Shown in pieces: positions 18,576 through 27,008 of a stretch of DNA of 64,000 bases. Below the pieces are notes generated by a model. The model did no database searches. It was not told where the DNA came from and saw only the letters and a program-made list of their open reading frames with translations. Position 1 is the stretch's first letter, and each line of letters starts with the position of its first letter. The DNA is from Modicisalibacter sp049808615 (GTDB lineage: Bacteria; Pseudomonadota; Gammaproteobacteria; Pseudomonadales; Halomonadaceae): assembly GCF_049808615.1 (NCBI RefSeq), contig NZ_JBNCAN010000006.1, positions 118,275-182,274 on the forward strand, read 5' to 3'. The position numbers were made by a program, and so were the translations under genes.

Positions 18576-18652
18576 GCGCCCGTAGCTCAGCTGGATAGAG
18601 TACCTGACTACGAATCAGGTGGTCGGAGGTTCGAATCCTCCCGGGCGTGCCA
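18576..18652 (+). tRNA. tRNA-Arg (anticodon ACG), copy 1
   Basis: A 77-base cloverleaf including CCA: acceptor GCGCCCG pairs with CGGGCGT, the D-arm is AGCTCAGCTGGATAGAG, anticodon ACG is at 18610-18612, and the T-arm is intact. ACG is normally modified to ICG by TadA to read CGU/CGC/CGA. The second copy 40 bases downstream is identical. Confidence 0.96.
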
Positions 18653-18692
18653 TCTTATCGGTACCTTTCTGTAGTCTTGCGAAACCTGTTTT

Positions 18693-18769
18693 GCGCCCGT
18701 AGCTCAGCTGGATAGAGTACCTGACTACGAATCAGGTGGTCGGAGGTTCGAATCCTCCCGGGCGTGCCA
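18693..18769 (+). tRNA. tRNA-Arg (anticodon ACG), copy 2
   Basis: Identical over 77 bases to the tRNA at 18576-18652, with anticodon ACG at 18727-18729 and an encoded CCA. The three tRNAs are in one orientation and end at the terminator at 18780, so they probably form one transcript. Confidence 0.96.
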
Positions 18770-18779
18770 AGATTCAATG

Positions 18780-18815
18780 ACGCCCGTCTCCGTGAGGAGG
18801 CGGGCGTTTGCTTTG
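18780..18815 (+). terminator. Rho-independent terminator of the tRNA cluster
   Basis: ACGCCCG-T-CTCC, loop GTGA, then GGAG-G-CGGGCGT followed by a T-rich tail (TTGCTTTG). It ends the tRNA transcript shortly before the convergent dusC gene. Confidence 0.85.
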
Positions 18816-18851
18816 TATGGCTATTTTTTTAGCCGCTCTCCATCATGGCTA

Positions 18852-19835
18852 TCATGCGGCCAGATAGGCTTTCTCTAGGCCCTCAAGAAAAGAATCCAGC
18901 TGTGTCTCGCGGCGCAACGCCGCGAAACGAGAGCACGCCTGCTCATCCCGGGCACGCATATGATTCAACCATTGTTTAAGTAGTGAAACCACCACGCGCT
19001 CGGGTAGTGTGGTACGCTGCAATGCAGCATAATGGGTCAGGATAGTCGCGCGGACATTCCAGGAGGTGGCGGGAAGGCATTCTCCGGTGCGTTGCCAGTG
19101 GCGGATACGGGCCGGCAAGTCCGGATCGGCGAGTACACCGCGACCGATCATGACATCGTCGCAACCGGAAAGACTGCGTGCTCGCCAATAGTCGCCAAGG
19201 GTCCAGATATCGCCATTTGCAATTACCGGGATGCTTACGCAATGGCGAACATTAGCGATCCATTCCCAATGAGCGGGTGGCCGGTACCCCTCATTTCGCG
19301 TCCGGGCGTGCACGACAAGTTGCTGGGCGCCTCCGGCTTCGGCTGCTTGGGCACAGGCGCGAGCCAAGCGTCGATCGGCAAATCCCAGTCGCAGCTTGGC
19401 GGTAACGGGTACGACGCCCTCGACGGCCCGTGCCACGGCCTCGACGGCGGACTGGACTCGCGACGGGTCACGCAAGAGAGAGGCACCTCCATCGTGGCGA
19501 TTGACGGTCTTGGCTGGACAGCCGAAATTGAGGTCTATCCCGGTGGCACCCAGCTTCAACGCTTGGCGAGCATTGGCCGCGAGGGCATCGGGATCGGAGC
19601 CGAGCAGCTGTAAATGGACCGGTGTGCCATGAGGCGTGGTCACCTGGGATGACAGCAATTCGGGGCAGTGCTTGTGAAATACCCGCGGCGGCAAGCGTGT
19701 ATCGACCACACGCACAAACTCCGTCACTGCCCAGTCGATACCTCCCCGGGCGGTAAGCAGGTCGCGTGTCACGGCGTCGATAACGCCTTCCATGGGCGCT
19801 AGGCCGATGCGTCCTTTATGTAGTAAGTTAACCAC
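18852..19835 (-). CDS. dusC: tRNA-dihydrouridine(16) synthase DusC
   Basis: A flavin-dependent enzyme that reduces uridine to dihydrouridine in the tRNA D-loop. Family motifs are LAPMEGVIDAVTRDLL at the N-terminus, ITEFVRVVD-like (VTEFVRVVDTRLPPRVFH), LNFGCPAKTVNRHDGGASLL with the catalytic Cys, VTAKLRLG, VHARTRNEGY and VIANGDIW, with GRGVLADP near the FMN site. The motif order and the VVD/LP.. segment favour DusC over DusA/B. No ATG fits; a GTG at 19835, seven bases after a GGA, gives 327 residues and an N-terminus like the family. It lies just downstream of three tRNA genes, convergent with them. Confidence 0.93.
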   Translation of the reverse strand: MVNLLHKGRIGLAPMEGVIDAVTRDLLTARGGIDWAVTEFVRVVDTRLPPRVFHKHCPELLSSQVTTPHGTPVHLQLLGSDPDALAANARQALKLGATGIDLNFGCPAKTVNRHDGGASLLRDPSRVQSAVEAVARAVEGVVPVTAKLRLGFADRRLARACAQAAEAGGAQQLVVHARTRNEGYRPPAHWEWIANVRHCVSIPVIANGDIWTLGDYWRARSLSGCDDVMIGRGVLADPDLPARIRHWQRTGECLPATSWNVRATILTHYAALQRTTLPERVVVSLLKQWLNHMRARDEQACSRFAALRRETQLDSFLEGLEKAYLAA

Positions 19836-19956
19836 GTAAATTCCACGGTAAAGTGATCGTAAACGCTCGAAAATCAGGCAACTCAGTATATCAGTCGCGT
19901 CCAGCTCGACGTGACCGCTACTCGAGTTCGCTCTCGAAAAAGCAGGGGAGTTCCGC

Positions 19957-20217
19957 ATGGACAATGCATCGCTGATGCAGGAAGGCCTGAGCCTGATGGC
20001 ATTCGGCATGGGATTCGTGTTCGTCTTTCTGACCGTGCTGGTGATGGCCACGACCTTGATGTCGCGGCTGGTGATACGTTTCGCGTCGGTCTCAGTGCAA
20101 GAAGAGCCGTCGCGCCCATCCACGTCCCCCAGCCGAGCCGACGCTGACTTGGATGATAACGTGATAGTCGCAATCAGTGCCGCGGTACATCGCTATCGAC
20201 AGCGTCATCACCACTGA
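19957..20217 (+). CDS. oadG: Oxaloacetate decarboxylase gamma chain
   Basis: The small membrane subunit of the Na+-pumping oxaloacetate decarboxylase holds the alpha and beta chains together. The 86-residue protein has a single hydrophobic helix (about residues 14-36, MAFGMGFVFVFLTVLVMAT) followed by a polar tail ending in a His/Arg-rich stretch (RYRQRHHH), which in the family binds zinc. It begins the oadG-oadA-oadB cluster; the gap to oadA is 74 bases. It is divergent from dusC. Confidence 0.92.
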   Translation: MDNASLMQEGLSLMAFGMGFVFVFLTVLVMATTLMSRLVIRFASVSVQEEPSRPSTSPSRADADLDDNVIVAISAAVHRYRQRHHH

Positions 20218-20291
20218 GCGCCCAGGAGCTGGATCGCGTCTGACGACGCTGGAGCATATTTTAGGGATCAACAGAAAGGTTCTTCTTTGCC

Positions 20292-22118
20292 ATGACTGAT
20301 ACTCGACGCCCGCTGGGCATTACTGACGTGGTGTTGCGTGATGCACATCAGTCGCTGTTCGCGACACGCATGCGTCTGGACGACATGCTCCCGATCGCCG
20401 AAAAGCTGGATCGTGTGGGATTCTGGTCGGTGGAATCCTGGGGTGGTGCGACCTTCGATGCCTGCATCCGCTATCTGGGTGAGGACCCCTGGGCGCGCAT
20501 CCGGGCCCTCAAGGAGGCCATGCCCAATACCCGCCAGCAGATGCTGCTGCGCGCCCAGAATCTGCTCGGCTATCGACACTATGCCGACGACGTGGTAGAC
20601 GCCTTCGTCGAGCGCGCCCGCACCAACGGTGTCGATGTCTTTCGTGTCTTCGACGCGATGAACGATCCGCGCAATTTCGAACGCCCGCTCAAGGCGGTGA
20701 TCGACAACGACGGTCATGCTCAGGGGGCGATCTCCTATACCGTGAGTCCGGTACATACCCTGGAGGGCTGGGTCGACCTGGCCAGGCGTCTGGAGGACAT
20801 GGGGGCGCATTCCGTGATGATCAAGGACATGGCGGGGCTGCTCACGCCATACACGGCCTATGATCTGGTGTCGCGACTCAAGACGAGCCTATCGATTCCA
20901 ATTCACATGCAGTGCCACGCTACCACCGGCCTTTCCACCGCGACCATTCTCAAAGCGGTCGAGGCGGGCATTGATAACGTCGATACGGCGATCTCCTCGA
21001 TGTCGATGACCTACGGCCACAGCCCTACCGAGTCCGTCGTGGCGATCATGAAGGAAACCGAGCGCGACACGGGCCTGGACCTGGCGCTGCTAGAGGACAT
21101 CGCCGCCTATTTCCGCGAGGTGCGCAAGAAGTACGCCGCCTTCGAGGGCTCCCTCAAGGGCATCGACTCCCGCATTCTGCTGGCTCAGGTGCCGGGGGGC
21201 ATGCTCACCAACATGGAAGGGCAGCTCAAGGAGCAGGGCGCCGGCGACAAGCTCGACGATGTGCTCGCCGAAATCCCCCGGGTGCGCGAAGACCTCGGCT
21301 TCATTCCGCTGGTCACCCCGACTTCGCAGATCGTCGGCACCCAGGCGGTGATGAACGTGATGATGGGTGAGCGTTACAAGTCGATCTCCAAGGAAGTACA
21401 GGCGCTGCTCAAGGGCGAGTACGGCGCCGCGCCGGCCCCGTTCAACGAGGAGCTTCAACAGCGCGTGCTGGAAGGTGGTGAACCGATCACCTGTCGCCCG
21501 GCGGACAATCTCGAACCCGAGATGGACAGGCTTCGTGACGAGCTGCGCAACAAGGCCAAGGAAGAGGATATTCGCCTGGAGGAGGGCGAGAGGGAAATCG
21601 ATGACGTCCTGACCTATGCGCTGTTCCCGCAGATCGGGCTCAAGTTTCTCAAGCATCGCGACGATCCGGATGCCTTCGAGCCGGCACCTCAGGCCCCGAA
21701 TGGCCAGACCACTGGCGACAACGGCGACGAGGCGCCTAGCAAGCCCGTCAAGGCGCAGTCGAGTGGGCCCGAAACCTACACCGTCAGCGTCAACGGCAAG
21801 CAATACGTGGTCGAGGTCGCCGAGGGGGGCGATATCGGCCAGGTCAAGGCCTCAGAAGAGAATGATGGCACATCGCCGGCTAAGGACGAGGCACCGACGG
21901 CGGGCAGTGGCGCCAGCATTGCTGCGCCCTTGGCCGGTAATATCTTCAAGATCAACGTCAGCCCCGGCGACAGTGTCAATGAGGGCGACGTGGTGATCAT
22001 TCTTGAGGCCATGAAGATGGAAACCGAGGTGCGTGCCAGTGAAGCCGGCACGGTTTCCGAGATCAAGGTCAAGGAGGGCGACAGTGTCTCCGTGGGCGAT
22101 ACGCTGATCGTGCTTTAA
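20292..22118 (+). CDS. oadA: Oxaloacetate decarboxylase alpha chain (biotin-containing)
   Basis: The cytoplasmic carboxyltransferase subunit moves the carboxyl group from oxaloacetate to biotin, making pyruvate. The 608 residues contain the TIM-barrel domain (VVLRDAHQSLFATRMR near the start, FRVFDAMNDPRNF, HMQCHATTGLS metal site), a conserved carboxylase domain, a Pro/Ala/Asp-rich linker and a C-terminal biotinyl domain with ILEAMKMETE, where the Lys carries biotin. It is followed by oadB after 13 bases. The order G-A-B is that of the known pumps. Confidence 0.96.
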   Translation: MTDTRRPLGITDVVLRDAHQSLFATRMRLDDMLPIAEKLDRVGFWSVESWGGATFDACIRYLGEDPWARIRALKEAMPNTRQQMLLRAQNLLGYRHYADDVVDAFVERARTNGVDVFRVFDAMNDPRNFERPLKAVIDNDGHAQGAISYTVSPVHTLEGWVDLARRLEDMGAHSVMIKDMAGLLTPYTAYDLVSRLKTSLSIPIHMQCHATTGLSTATILKAVEAGIDNVDTAISSMSMTYGHSPTESVVAIMKETERDTGLDLALLEDIAAYFREVRKKYAAFEGSLKGIDSRILLAQVPGGMLTNMEGQLKEQGAGDKLDDVLAEIPRVREDLGFIPLVTPTSQIVGTQAVMNVMMGERYKSISKEVQALLKGEYGAAPAPFNEELQQRVLEGGEPITCRPADNLEPEMDRLRDELRNKAKEEDIRLEEGEREIDDVLTYALFPQIGLKFLKHRDDPDAFEPAPQAPNGQTTGDNGDEAPSKPVKAQSSGPETYTVSVNGKQYVVEVAEGGDIGQVKASEENDGTSPAKDEAPTAGSGASIAAPLAGNIFKINVSPGDSVNEGDVVIILEAMKMETEVRASEAGTVSEIKVKEGDSVSVGDTLIVL

Positions 22119-22131
22119 GGGATATTTCCGC

Positions 22132-23454
22132 ATGGACAAGCTACTCAGTCTCTGGCAGGGCTCGGGGCTCTATAATCTGACCCTGGGCCAGGCGGTGATG
22201 ATTGCCATCGGTCTGCTGCTGCTCTACCTGGCGATCAACAAGAAGTTCGAGCCATTGCTGCTGGTGCCGATCGGCTTCGGTGGCATTCTTGCCAACATCC
22301 CGGAAGCCGGCCTGGCACTATCGGCGGCGGAACAGGCGGCCCACCTGGCAAAGCCGATGGTGCTTGAGCAGCTATCGGCGGCGCTTGATCTGGGACGCGA
22401 TGCGTCGATGGATGTCGACGCCTGGCGGCAGGCGATCGCCGATGCCCTGCACGGCGACATCTCTCCGGCGCTAGTGCGTTCGGCCAATGACACGGCGATG
22501 GATGCCGGCTTCAACCATGGCATGCTGTATCAGTTCTACAGCGTGGCCATTGCCTCGGGCATCGCGCCCCTGGTGATCTTCATGGGGGTCGGAGCGATGA
22601 CCGACTTCGGCCCGCTGCTGGCCAATCCGCGCACCCTGTTCCTGGGCGCTGCGGCGCAGTTCGGCATCTTCGCCACGCTACTCGGCGCGGTCGGCTTCAC
22701 GGCGCTGGGCTGGATGGACTTCTCCCTCAAACAGGCGGCGGCCATCGGCATTATCGGTGGGGCCGATGGGCCGACCTCGATCTATGTATCGAGCCTGTTG
22801 GCTCCGGAGCTGCTCGGCGCAATCGCGGTGGCGTCCTATTCCTACATGGCGCTGGTCCCTTTGATTCAGCCACCGATCATGCGCGCTCTGACCACCTCAA
22901 AGGAGCGTCAGATCGTCATGACCCAGTTGCGCCCAGTTTCCAAGGTGGAAAAGATCCTCTTCCCGTTGGTGCTGCTGATCCTGGTGGTGCTGTTTCTGCC
23001 GGATGCCGCGCCGCTGCTGGGCATGTTCTGCTTCGGCAACCTGATGCGCGAGTGCGGCGTGGTGGAGCGCCTGTCCGATACCTCCCAGAACGCACTGATC
23101 AACACCGTTACCATTTTTCTGGGGTTGTCGGTGGGTTCAAAGCTGATCGCCGATCGTTTCTTGTCCGTGGAAACCCTGGGGATTCTCGGGCTGGGCATCG
23201 TCGCCTTCGCCATCGGCACCGCCTGCGGCATCCTCATGGCCAAGCTGATGAACCTGGTCAGTAAGATGCCGATCAATCCCTTGATCGGCTCCGCCGGGGT
23301 GTCGGCGGTGCCCATGGCGGCGCGGGTGTCGAACAAGGTGGGGCTTGACTACAATCCTCATAACTTCCTGCTGATGCATGCCATGGGGCCGAATGTGGCG
23401 GGGGTGATCGGGTCGGCAGTAGCGGCCGGCGTCATGATCAAGTATTTGGGATGA
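22132..23454 (+). CDS. oadB: Oxaloacetate decarboxylase beta chain (Na+ pump)
   Basis: The integral membrane subunit decarboxylates carboxybiotin and exports Na+. The 440-residue protein is strongly hydrophobic with about nine to eleven membrane segments; the hallmark GGADGPTSIYVSS (residues ~207-219) carries the Asp essential for Na+ transport, and GSAGVSAVPMAARVSNKVG and PHNFLLMHAMGPNVAGVIGSA are further family blocks. With oadG and oadA it forms a complete pump that couples C4-acid metabolism to a sodium gradient, which fits a salt-adapted cell. Confidence 0.97.
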   Translation: MDKLLSLWQGSGLYNLTLGQAVMIAIGLLLLYLAINKKFEPLLLVPIGFGGILANIPEAGLALSAAEQAAHLAKPMVLEQLSAALDLGRDASMDVDAWRQAIADALHGDISPALVRSANDTAMDAGFNHGMLYQFYSVAIASGIAPLVIFMGVGAMTDFGPLLANPRTLFLGAAAQFGIFATLLGAVGFTALGWMDFSLKQAAAIGIIGGADGPTSIYVSSLLAPELLGAIAVASYSYMALVPLIQPPIMRALTTSKERQIVMTQLRPVSKVEKILFPLVLLILVVLFLPDAAPLLGMFCFGNLMRECGVVERLSDTSQNALINTVTIFLGLSVGSKLIADRFLSVETLGILGLGIVAFAIGTACGILMAKLMNLVSKMPINPLIGSAGVSAVPMAARVSNKVGLDYNPHNFLLMHAMGPNVAGVIGSAVAAGVMIKYLG

Positions 23455-23505
23455 AAAGTCGCTCGTGACGACCGCGAGAGGCTGAGAGGCTTTGAAAAAA
23501 TTCTG

Positions 23506-24120
23506 TCAGTCGAGTAGGGCGATGTTTCCTTTGAGCCGGGCTTCGAGCGGAGCAAGGTCGATCGCGGTGTCGCTGGGCCAGCCGACGGTGAGTGTCACGC
23601 CGTCGCCATCGTAGTCCACACTCTCGATGGGGATTGCCTGCCCGGCGAGCCAGCTCCTGGCTTCGGCTTCGCCGGCGAAGCCGATCTTGAGGAGCCGCGT
23701 GCTGCGCTCGACGAAGTCGGTGCAAGGCAGCGTTTCCAGCGCTTTCTGGACCGCCTGGGAGTAGGCGCGAGCCAGACCGCCGGTACCCAGTTTGGTGCCG
23801 CCGAAGTAGCGGGTTACCACGCAACCGATCTGGCCGAGTCCGGCACCCTCCAATACCTGAAACATCGGCCGTCCGGCGGTGCCGCCCGGCTCGCCGTCAT
23901 CGGAAAAGCCGATGGCGGTCTGTTCACCGGGCGGCCCGGCGATGAAGGCGCTGCAATGGTGACTGGCATCCGAGTAGGTGGCGCGAGCCTGAGCGAGCAG
24001 CGCCTCGAAGCGGGCGACATTGGGCGCATGGTTAATCCAGGCGATGAAACGGCTGCGCTCGACCTCGATCTCGGCGACATGAATGTTCGCCTCGGTGAGC
24101 TGGGGAATTGGATAGCGCAT
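23506..24120 (-). CDS. yigZ: YigZ/IMPACT family protein
   Basis: The protein has an IMPACT N-terminal domain and a C-terminal UPF0029-like domain (204 residues). Diagnostic segments are IEVERSRFIAWINHAPN, the ..SHHCSAFI.. block, FSDDGEPGGTAGRPMFQVLEG and VVTRYFGGTKLGTGGLARAYS. The biochemical function in bacteria is unclear; the eukaryotic relative affects Gcn2 signalling. I chose the ATG at 24120 because MRYPIPQ.. opens the conserved domain. It is convergent with oadB and divergent from ccmA. Confidence 0.93.
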   Translation of the reverse strand: MRYPIPQLTEANIHVAEIEVERSRFIAWINHAPNVARFEALLAQARATYSDASHHCSAFIAGPPGEQTAIGFSDDGEPGGTAGRPMFQVLEGAGLGQIGCVVTRYFGGTKLGTGGLARAYSQAVQKALETLPCTDFVERSTRLLKIGFAGEAEARSWLAGQAIPIESVDYDGDGVTLTVGWPSDTAIDLAPLEARLKGNIALLD

Positions 24121-24225
24121 TGGACATACTCCAGAAGTGCTCGATGATACTGCGACGCGCTGACGCAATCTCGTGGCTGGCCGCAAAATGGCTTTCCCTG
24201 TAAAGTGCCCCGTTGATTATAGGCA

Positions 24226-24885
24226 GTGGGAGTGCGAGTGACATTTCGTCTTGAGGCACGCGGATTGACCTGCGAACGCGATGATCGGCGCTTGTTTCAG
24301 GCGCTCGATCTGGACGTAGGGCCTGGCGAGGTGCTGCGTGTCGAGGGTCCCAACGGCAGTGGCAAGACAACCCTGCTAAAGATCCTGTCGGGCCAGCTCA
24401 CGGATTATGGTGGCGAACTGTACTGGTGCGGTCAGCCGATGCGCCGTGCCCGTACCGCCTTTCTCGCCAATCTCCTGTATCTAGGCCATTCGCCCGGCAT
24501 CAAGTCGGCACTCACTCCGCTGGAAAATCTGGCCTGGTATCAAGCGCTTTGCGGCGAACGTGGCGGCGATGGCGAGCGCATGGCGGTACTGGCAGATGTC
24601 GGGCTCTACGGCTTCGAGGATGTGCCGGTGGCGCAGCTCTCCGCCGGGCAGCAGCGGCGAGTGGCGCTGGCACGCTTGATATTGACGCCGCGACCGCTGT
24701 GGGTGCTCGATGAGCCCTTTACTGCCATCGACAAGCAGGGTGTCGCCCGCCTCGAACAGCGTCTATTGGAACATGCTCGATCAGGGGGCAGCGTGATTCT
24801 GACCACCCATCACGAGTTGGTGCCGCTGGGGGAGTTACGTCGCGTCACCCTGGGGCAAGCGACACGAGACAACTCAGGAGAGTGA
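24226..24885 (+). CDS. ccmA: Cytochrome c biogenesis ATP-binding export protein CcmA
   Basis: CcmA is the ATPase of the CcmABCD complex that releases holo-CcmE in cytochrome c maturation (system I). Walker A is GPNGSGKTTLLKIL, the signature is QLSAGQQRRVALARL, and Walker B is PLWVLDEPFTAID. The start is unsure: GTG codons lie at 24226, 24232 and 24238; the last has the best SD (GGGAG, five bases away). It opens an operon ccmA-B-C-D-E-F-G-H-I with very short gaps or overlaps. Confidence 0.95.
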   Translation: MGVRVTFRLEARGLTCERDDRRLFQALDLDVGPGEVLRVEGPNGSGKTTLLKILSGQLTDYGGELYWCGQPMRRARTAFLANLLYLGHSPGIKSALTPLENLAWYQALCGERGGDGERMAVLADVGLYGFEDVPVAQLSAGQQRRVALARLILTPRPLWVLDEPFTAIDKQGVARLEQRLLEHARSGGSVILTTHHELVPLGELRRVTLGQATRDNSGE

Positions 24886-25584
24886 ATGCACGTCGTTGAA
24901 CCCAAAGCGGGGCTCGGGGTCGCAATAAGAGCGACTATCAGGCGGGACATGACCCTGGTGCTGCGTCGACGCAGCGAGGTGATCAACCCGCTGGTGTTCT
25001 TTGCGCTGGTCATCACGCTGTTCCCCTTGGGTATTTCGCCGGATCCTGATCTGTTGGCCGCAATCGCGCCGGGGCTTCTATGGGTGGCGGCGCTACTGGC
25101 CACCCAGTTGTCACTGGATACGTTGTTCCGGGGTGATTACGACGATGGCAGTCTCGAGCAGTTGCTGCTTTCACCCCAGCCCTTGCCGCTGCTGGTACTA
25201 TCGAAGGTGCTGGTGCATTGGCTGCTGACCGGGCTGCCGCTGGCCTTGATGGCGCCGCTACTGGGACTAATGTTGGCATTACCGGGGCAAAGCTATGCGG
25301 TTCTGGCATTTTCACTTGCCCTGGGCAGTGCCAGCCTGAGTCTGATAGGCGCCATCGGGGCGGCATTGACGGTGGGGCTTTCGCGAGGTGGCGTGCTGCT
25401 GTCGCTGCTGGTATTGCCCTTATATATTCCCGTGCTGATCTTTGGGGCCGGCGCGGTACAAGTGGTGATTCTCGAGGGCAATGCCGCGCCGCATCTGGCG
25501 ATTCTCGGCGCTCAGTTGTGCGTGGCGCTGATGCTCGCGCCTTGGGCCATTGCAGCGGCGCTGCGCATCAGTATCAACGGTTGA
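24886..25584 (+). CDS. ccmB: Heme exporter protein CcmB
   Basis: The membrane partner of CcmA (232 residues, about six membrane segments). Family segments include TLVLRRRSEVINPLVFFALVITLFPLG, GLLWVAALLATQLSLDTLF with DYDDGSLEQLLLSPQPL, and GGVLLSLLVLPLYIPVLIFGAGA. Its ATG follows the ccmA stop codon directly (no gap), which indicates translational coupling. Confidence 0.96.
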   Translation: MHVVEPKAGLGVAIRATIRRDMTLVLRRRSEVINPLVFFALVITLFPLGISPDPDLLAAIAPGLLWVAALLATQLSLDTLFRGDYDDGSLEQLLLSPQPLPLLVLSKVLVHWLLTGLPLALMAPLLGLMLALPGQSYAVLAFSLALGSASLSLIGAIGAALTVGLSRGGVLLSLLVLPLYIPVLIFGAGAVQVVILEGNAAPHLAILGAQLCVALMLAPWAIAAALRISING

Positions 25585-25596
25585 GGAAGTAACGGC

Positions 25597-26346
25597 ATGT
25601 GGGCCTTCATACACAAGCTGGGTTCGCCCAAATGGTTCTACGCGATCAGTGCTAAACTCCAGCCCTGGTTCTGGTGGATGGCGATCCTGCTGCTGCTGCT
25701 GGGGAGTGTCTGGGGGCTCGTGTTCGCCCCGGCGGACTATCAGCAGGGCAACAGCTTTCGCATCATCTACGTGCATGTGCCGGCGGCCATTCTCGCCCAA
25801 TCCTGCTTTGTCACCATGGCGGTAGCCGGCGTCATCTTTCTGGTCTGGAAGATCAAGATCGCCGACATGGCGGCATCGGTCATCGCTCCCTTTGGTGCGG
25901 CGATGACCTTCGTTGCCTTGTTTTCCGGTGCCGTCTGGGGCATGCCGACCTGGGGCACCTGGTGGGTATGGGACGCGCGTCTGACCTCGATGCTGATTCA
26001 GCTATTCCTGTATCTGGGGGTCATTGCGCTGCGGGGGGCCTTCGCCAGCCGGGACAGCGGCTCCCGGGCTGCCTCGGTGCTGGCGCTGGTGGGCGTAGTC
26101 AATATTCCGATCATCAAGTATTCCGTCGAGTGGTGGAATACCTTGCATCAGCCGGCCACCTTTACGCTGACCGAGCGCCCGGCGATGCCCGTCGAGATGT
26201 GGTTGCCGCTGTTGATCATGGTGCTGGGCTTCTATTGTTTCTTCATCGCCTTGACCTTGACCCGCACCCGTAATGAGATACTGCGTCGCGAATCCGCCAA
26301 ACGCTGGGTGCGCGAGCTTGTCGCCGGCACCGGGAGGAGAGGATAA
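25597..26346 (+). CDS. ccmC: Heme exporter protein CcmC
   Basis: CcmC carries the tryptophan-rich WWD motif and hands heme to CcmE on the periplasmic side. In this 249-residue protein the motif WGTWWVWDARLTS is near residues 110-122, with a conserved His before (VHVPAAI) and after (WWNTLHQPATF) for heme ligation. Six membrane segments are apparent. It is 12 bases after ccmB and two bases before ccmD. Confidence 0.97.
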   Translation: MWAFIHKLGSPKWFYAISAKLQPWFWWMAILLLLLGSVWGLVFAPADYQQGNSFRIIYVHVPAAILAQSCFVTMAVAGVIFLVWKIKIADMAASVIAPFGAAMTFVALFSGAVWGMPTWGTWWVWDARLTSMLIQLFLYLGVIALRGAFASRDSGSRAASVLALVGVVNIPIIKYSVEWWNTLHQPATFTLTERPAMPVEMWLPLLIMVLGFYCFFIALTLTRTRNEILRRESAKRWVRELVAGTGRRG

Positions 26347-26348
26347 TA

Positions 26349-26555
26349 ATGGCCTTCGATTCGTTCCTGGAATTATTGGCCATGGAGGGACATGCGCCCT
26401 ATGTGTGGTCCGCCTGGGGCGTGACTGCACTGCTGTTGATCGGCAGTGCTCTTTACGCGCGGGCAGAGCGCCGCCATCTGATTCGCGATCTTCAACGACG
26501 TCAACGCCGGGAACAGCATGCCGGCCGGGAGAACGCCCATGAACCCCAAGCGTAA
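26349..26555 (+). CDS. ccmD: Heme exporter protein CcmD
   Basis: A 68-residue small membrane protein that stabilises the CcmABC-CcmE complex. It has one hydrophobic segment (PYVWSAWGVTALLLIGSALY) preceded by the conserved MEGHAPYVW-type stretch and a highly charged C-terminal tail. The position between ccmC and ccmE is decisive. Its last 17 bases overlap the start of ccmE. Confidence 0.9.
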   Translation: MAFDSFLELLAMEGHAPYVWSAWGVTALLLIGSALYARAERRHLIRDLQRRQRREQHAGRENAHEPQA

Positions 26556-26982
26556 ACAGCGCCTGGTGATACTGCTCGGATTGGCCACCCTGGCGGCAAT
26601 TGCCGTGGGGCTGACCCTCTATTCGCTGAGCAGCAATATCAACCTGTTCTTCAGCCCCGAGCAGATCGCCAAGGGTGAGGCACCACTGGAGCGTCAGATT
26701 CGTGCCGGCGGCATGGTCAAGGAGGGCAGTGTGCAGCGCGACAAGGAGAGCCTCGATGTCTCCTTCGTGGTGACCGACTACGAGAACGATCTGGAAGTAT
26801 ACTACAGCGGCATCCTGCCGGATCTGTTCCGCGAAGGTCAGGGCGTGGTCGTGGTCGGCAAGCTCGAGGAAGGCGGCATGCTGCGCGCTGGTCAGGTGTT
26901 GGCCAAGCATGACGAGAACTATATGCCACCGGAAGTGGCCGAAGCCATGCAAGGCAAAATGCCGACAGAAACGCTTGAATAG
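26539..26982 (+). CDS. ccmE: Cytochrome c-type biogenesis heme chaperone CcmE
   Basis: CcmE binds heme covalently in the periplasm and delivers it to CcmF/H. I chose the ATG at 26539 (MNPKRKQRL.., then a membrane anchor), seven bases after GGGAG; 147 residues result, as in the family. The heme-binding motif LAKHDENYMPPEV with its His is intact, as are RAGGMVKEGSVQRD and GILPDLFREGQGVVV. The gene overlaps the ccmD end by 17 bases. Confidence 0.97.
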   Translation: MNPKRKQRLVILLGLATLAAIAVGLTLYSLSSNINLFFSPEQIAKGEAPLERQIRAGGMVKEGSVQRDKESLDVSFVVTDYENDLEVYYSGILPDLFREGQGVVVVGKLEEGGMLRAGQVLAKHDENYMPPEVAEAMQGKMPTETLE

Positions 26983-27008
26983 ATCCGTTTACGGATCCTG
27001 GAGTCACC

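Noticed and set aside
26002..26952. 316-codon frame opposite ccmC-ccmE
   Set aside because: Antisense shadow of three conserved ccm genes.
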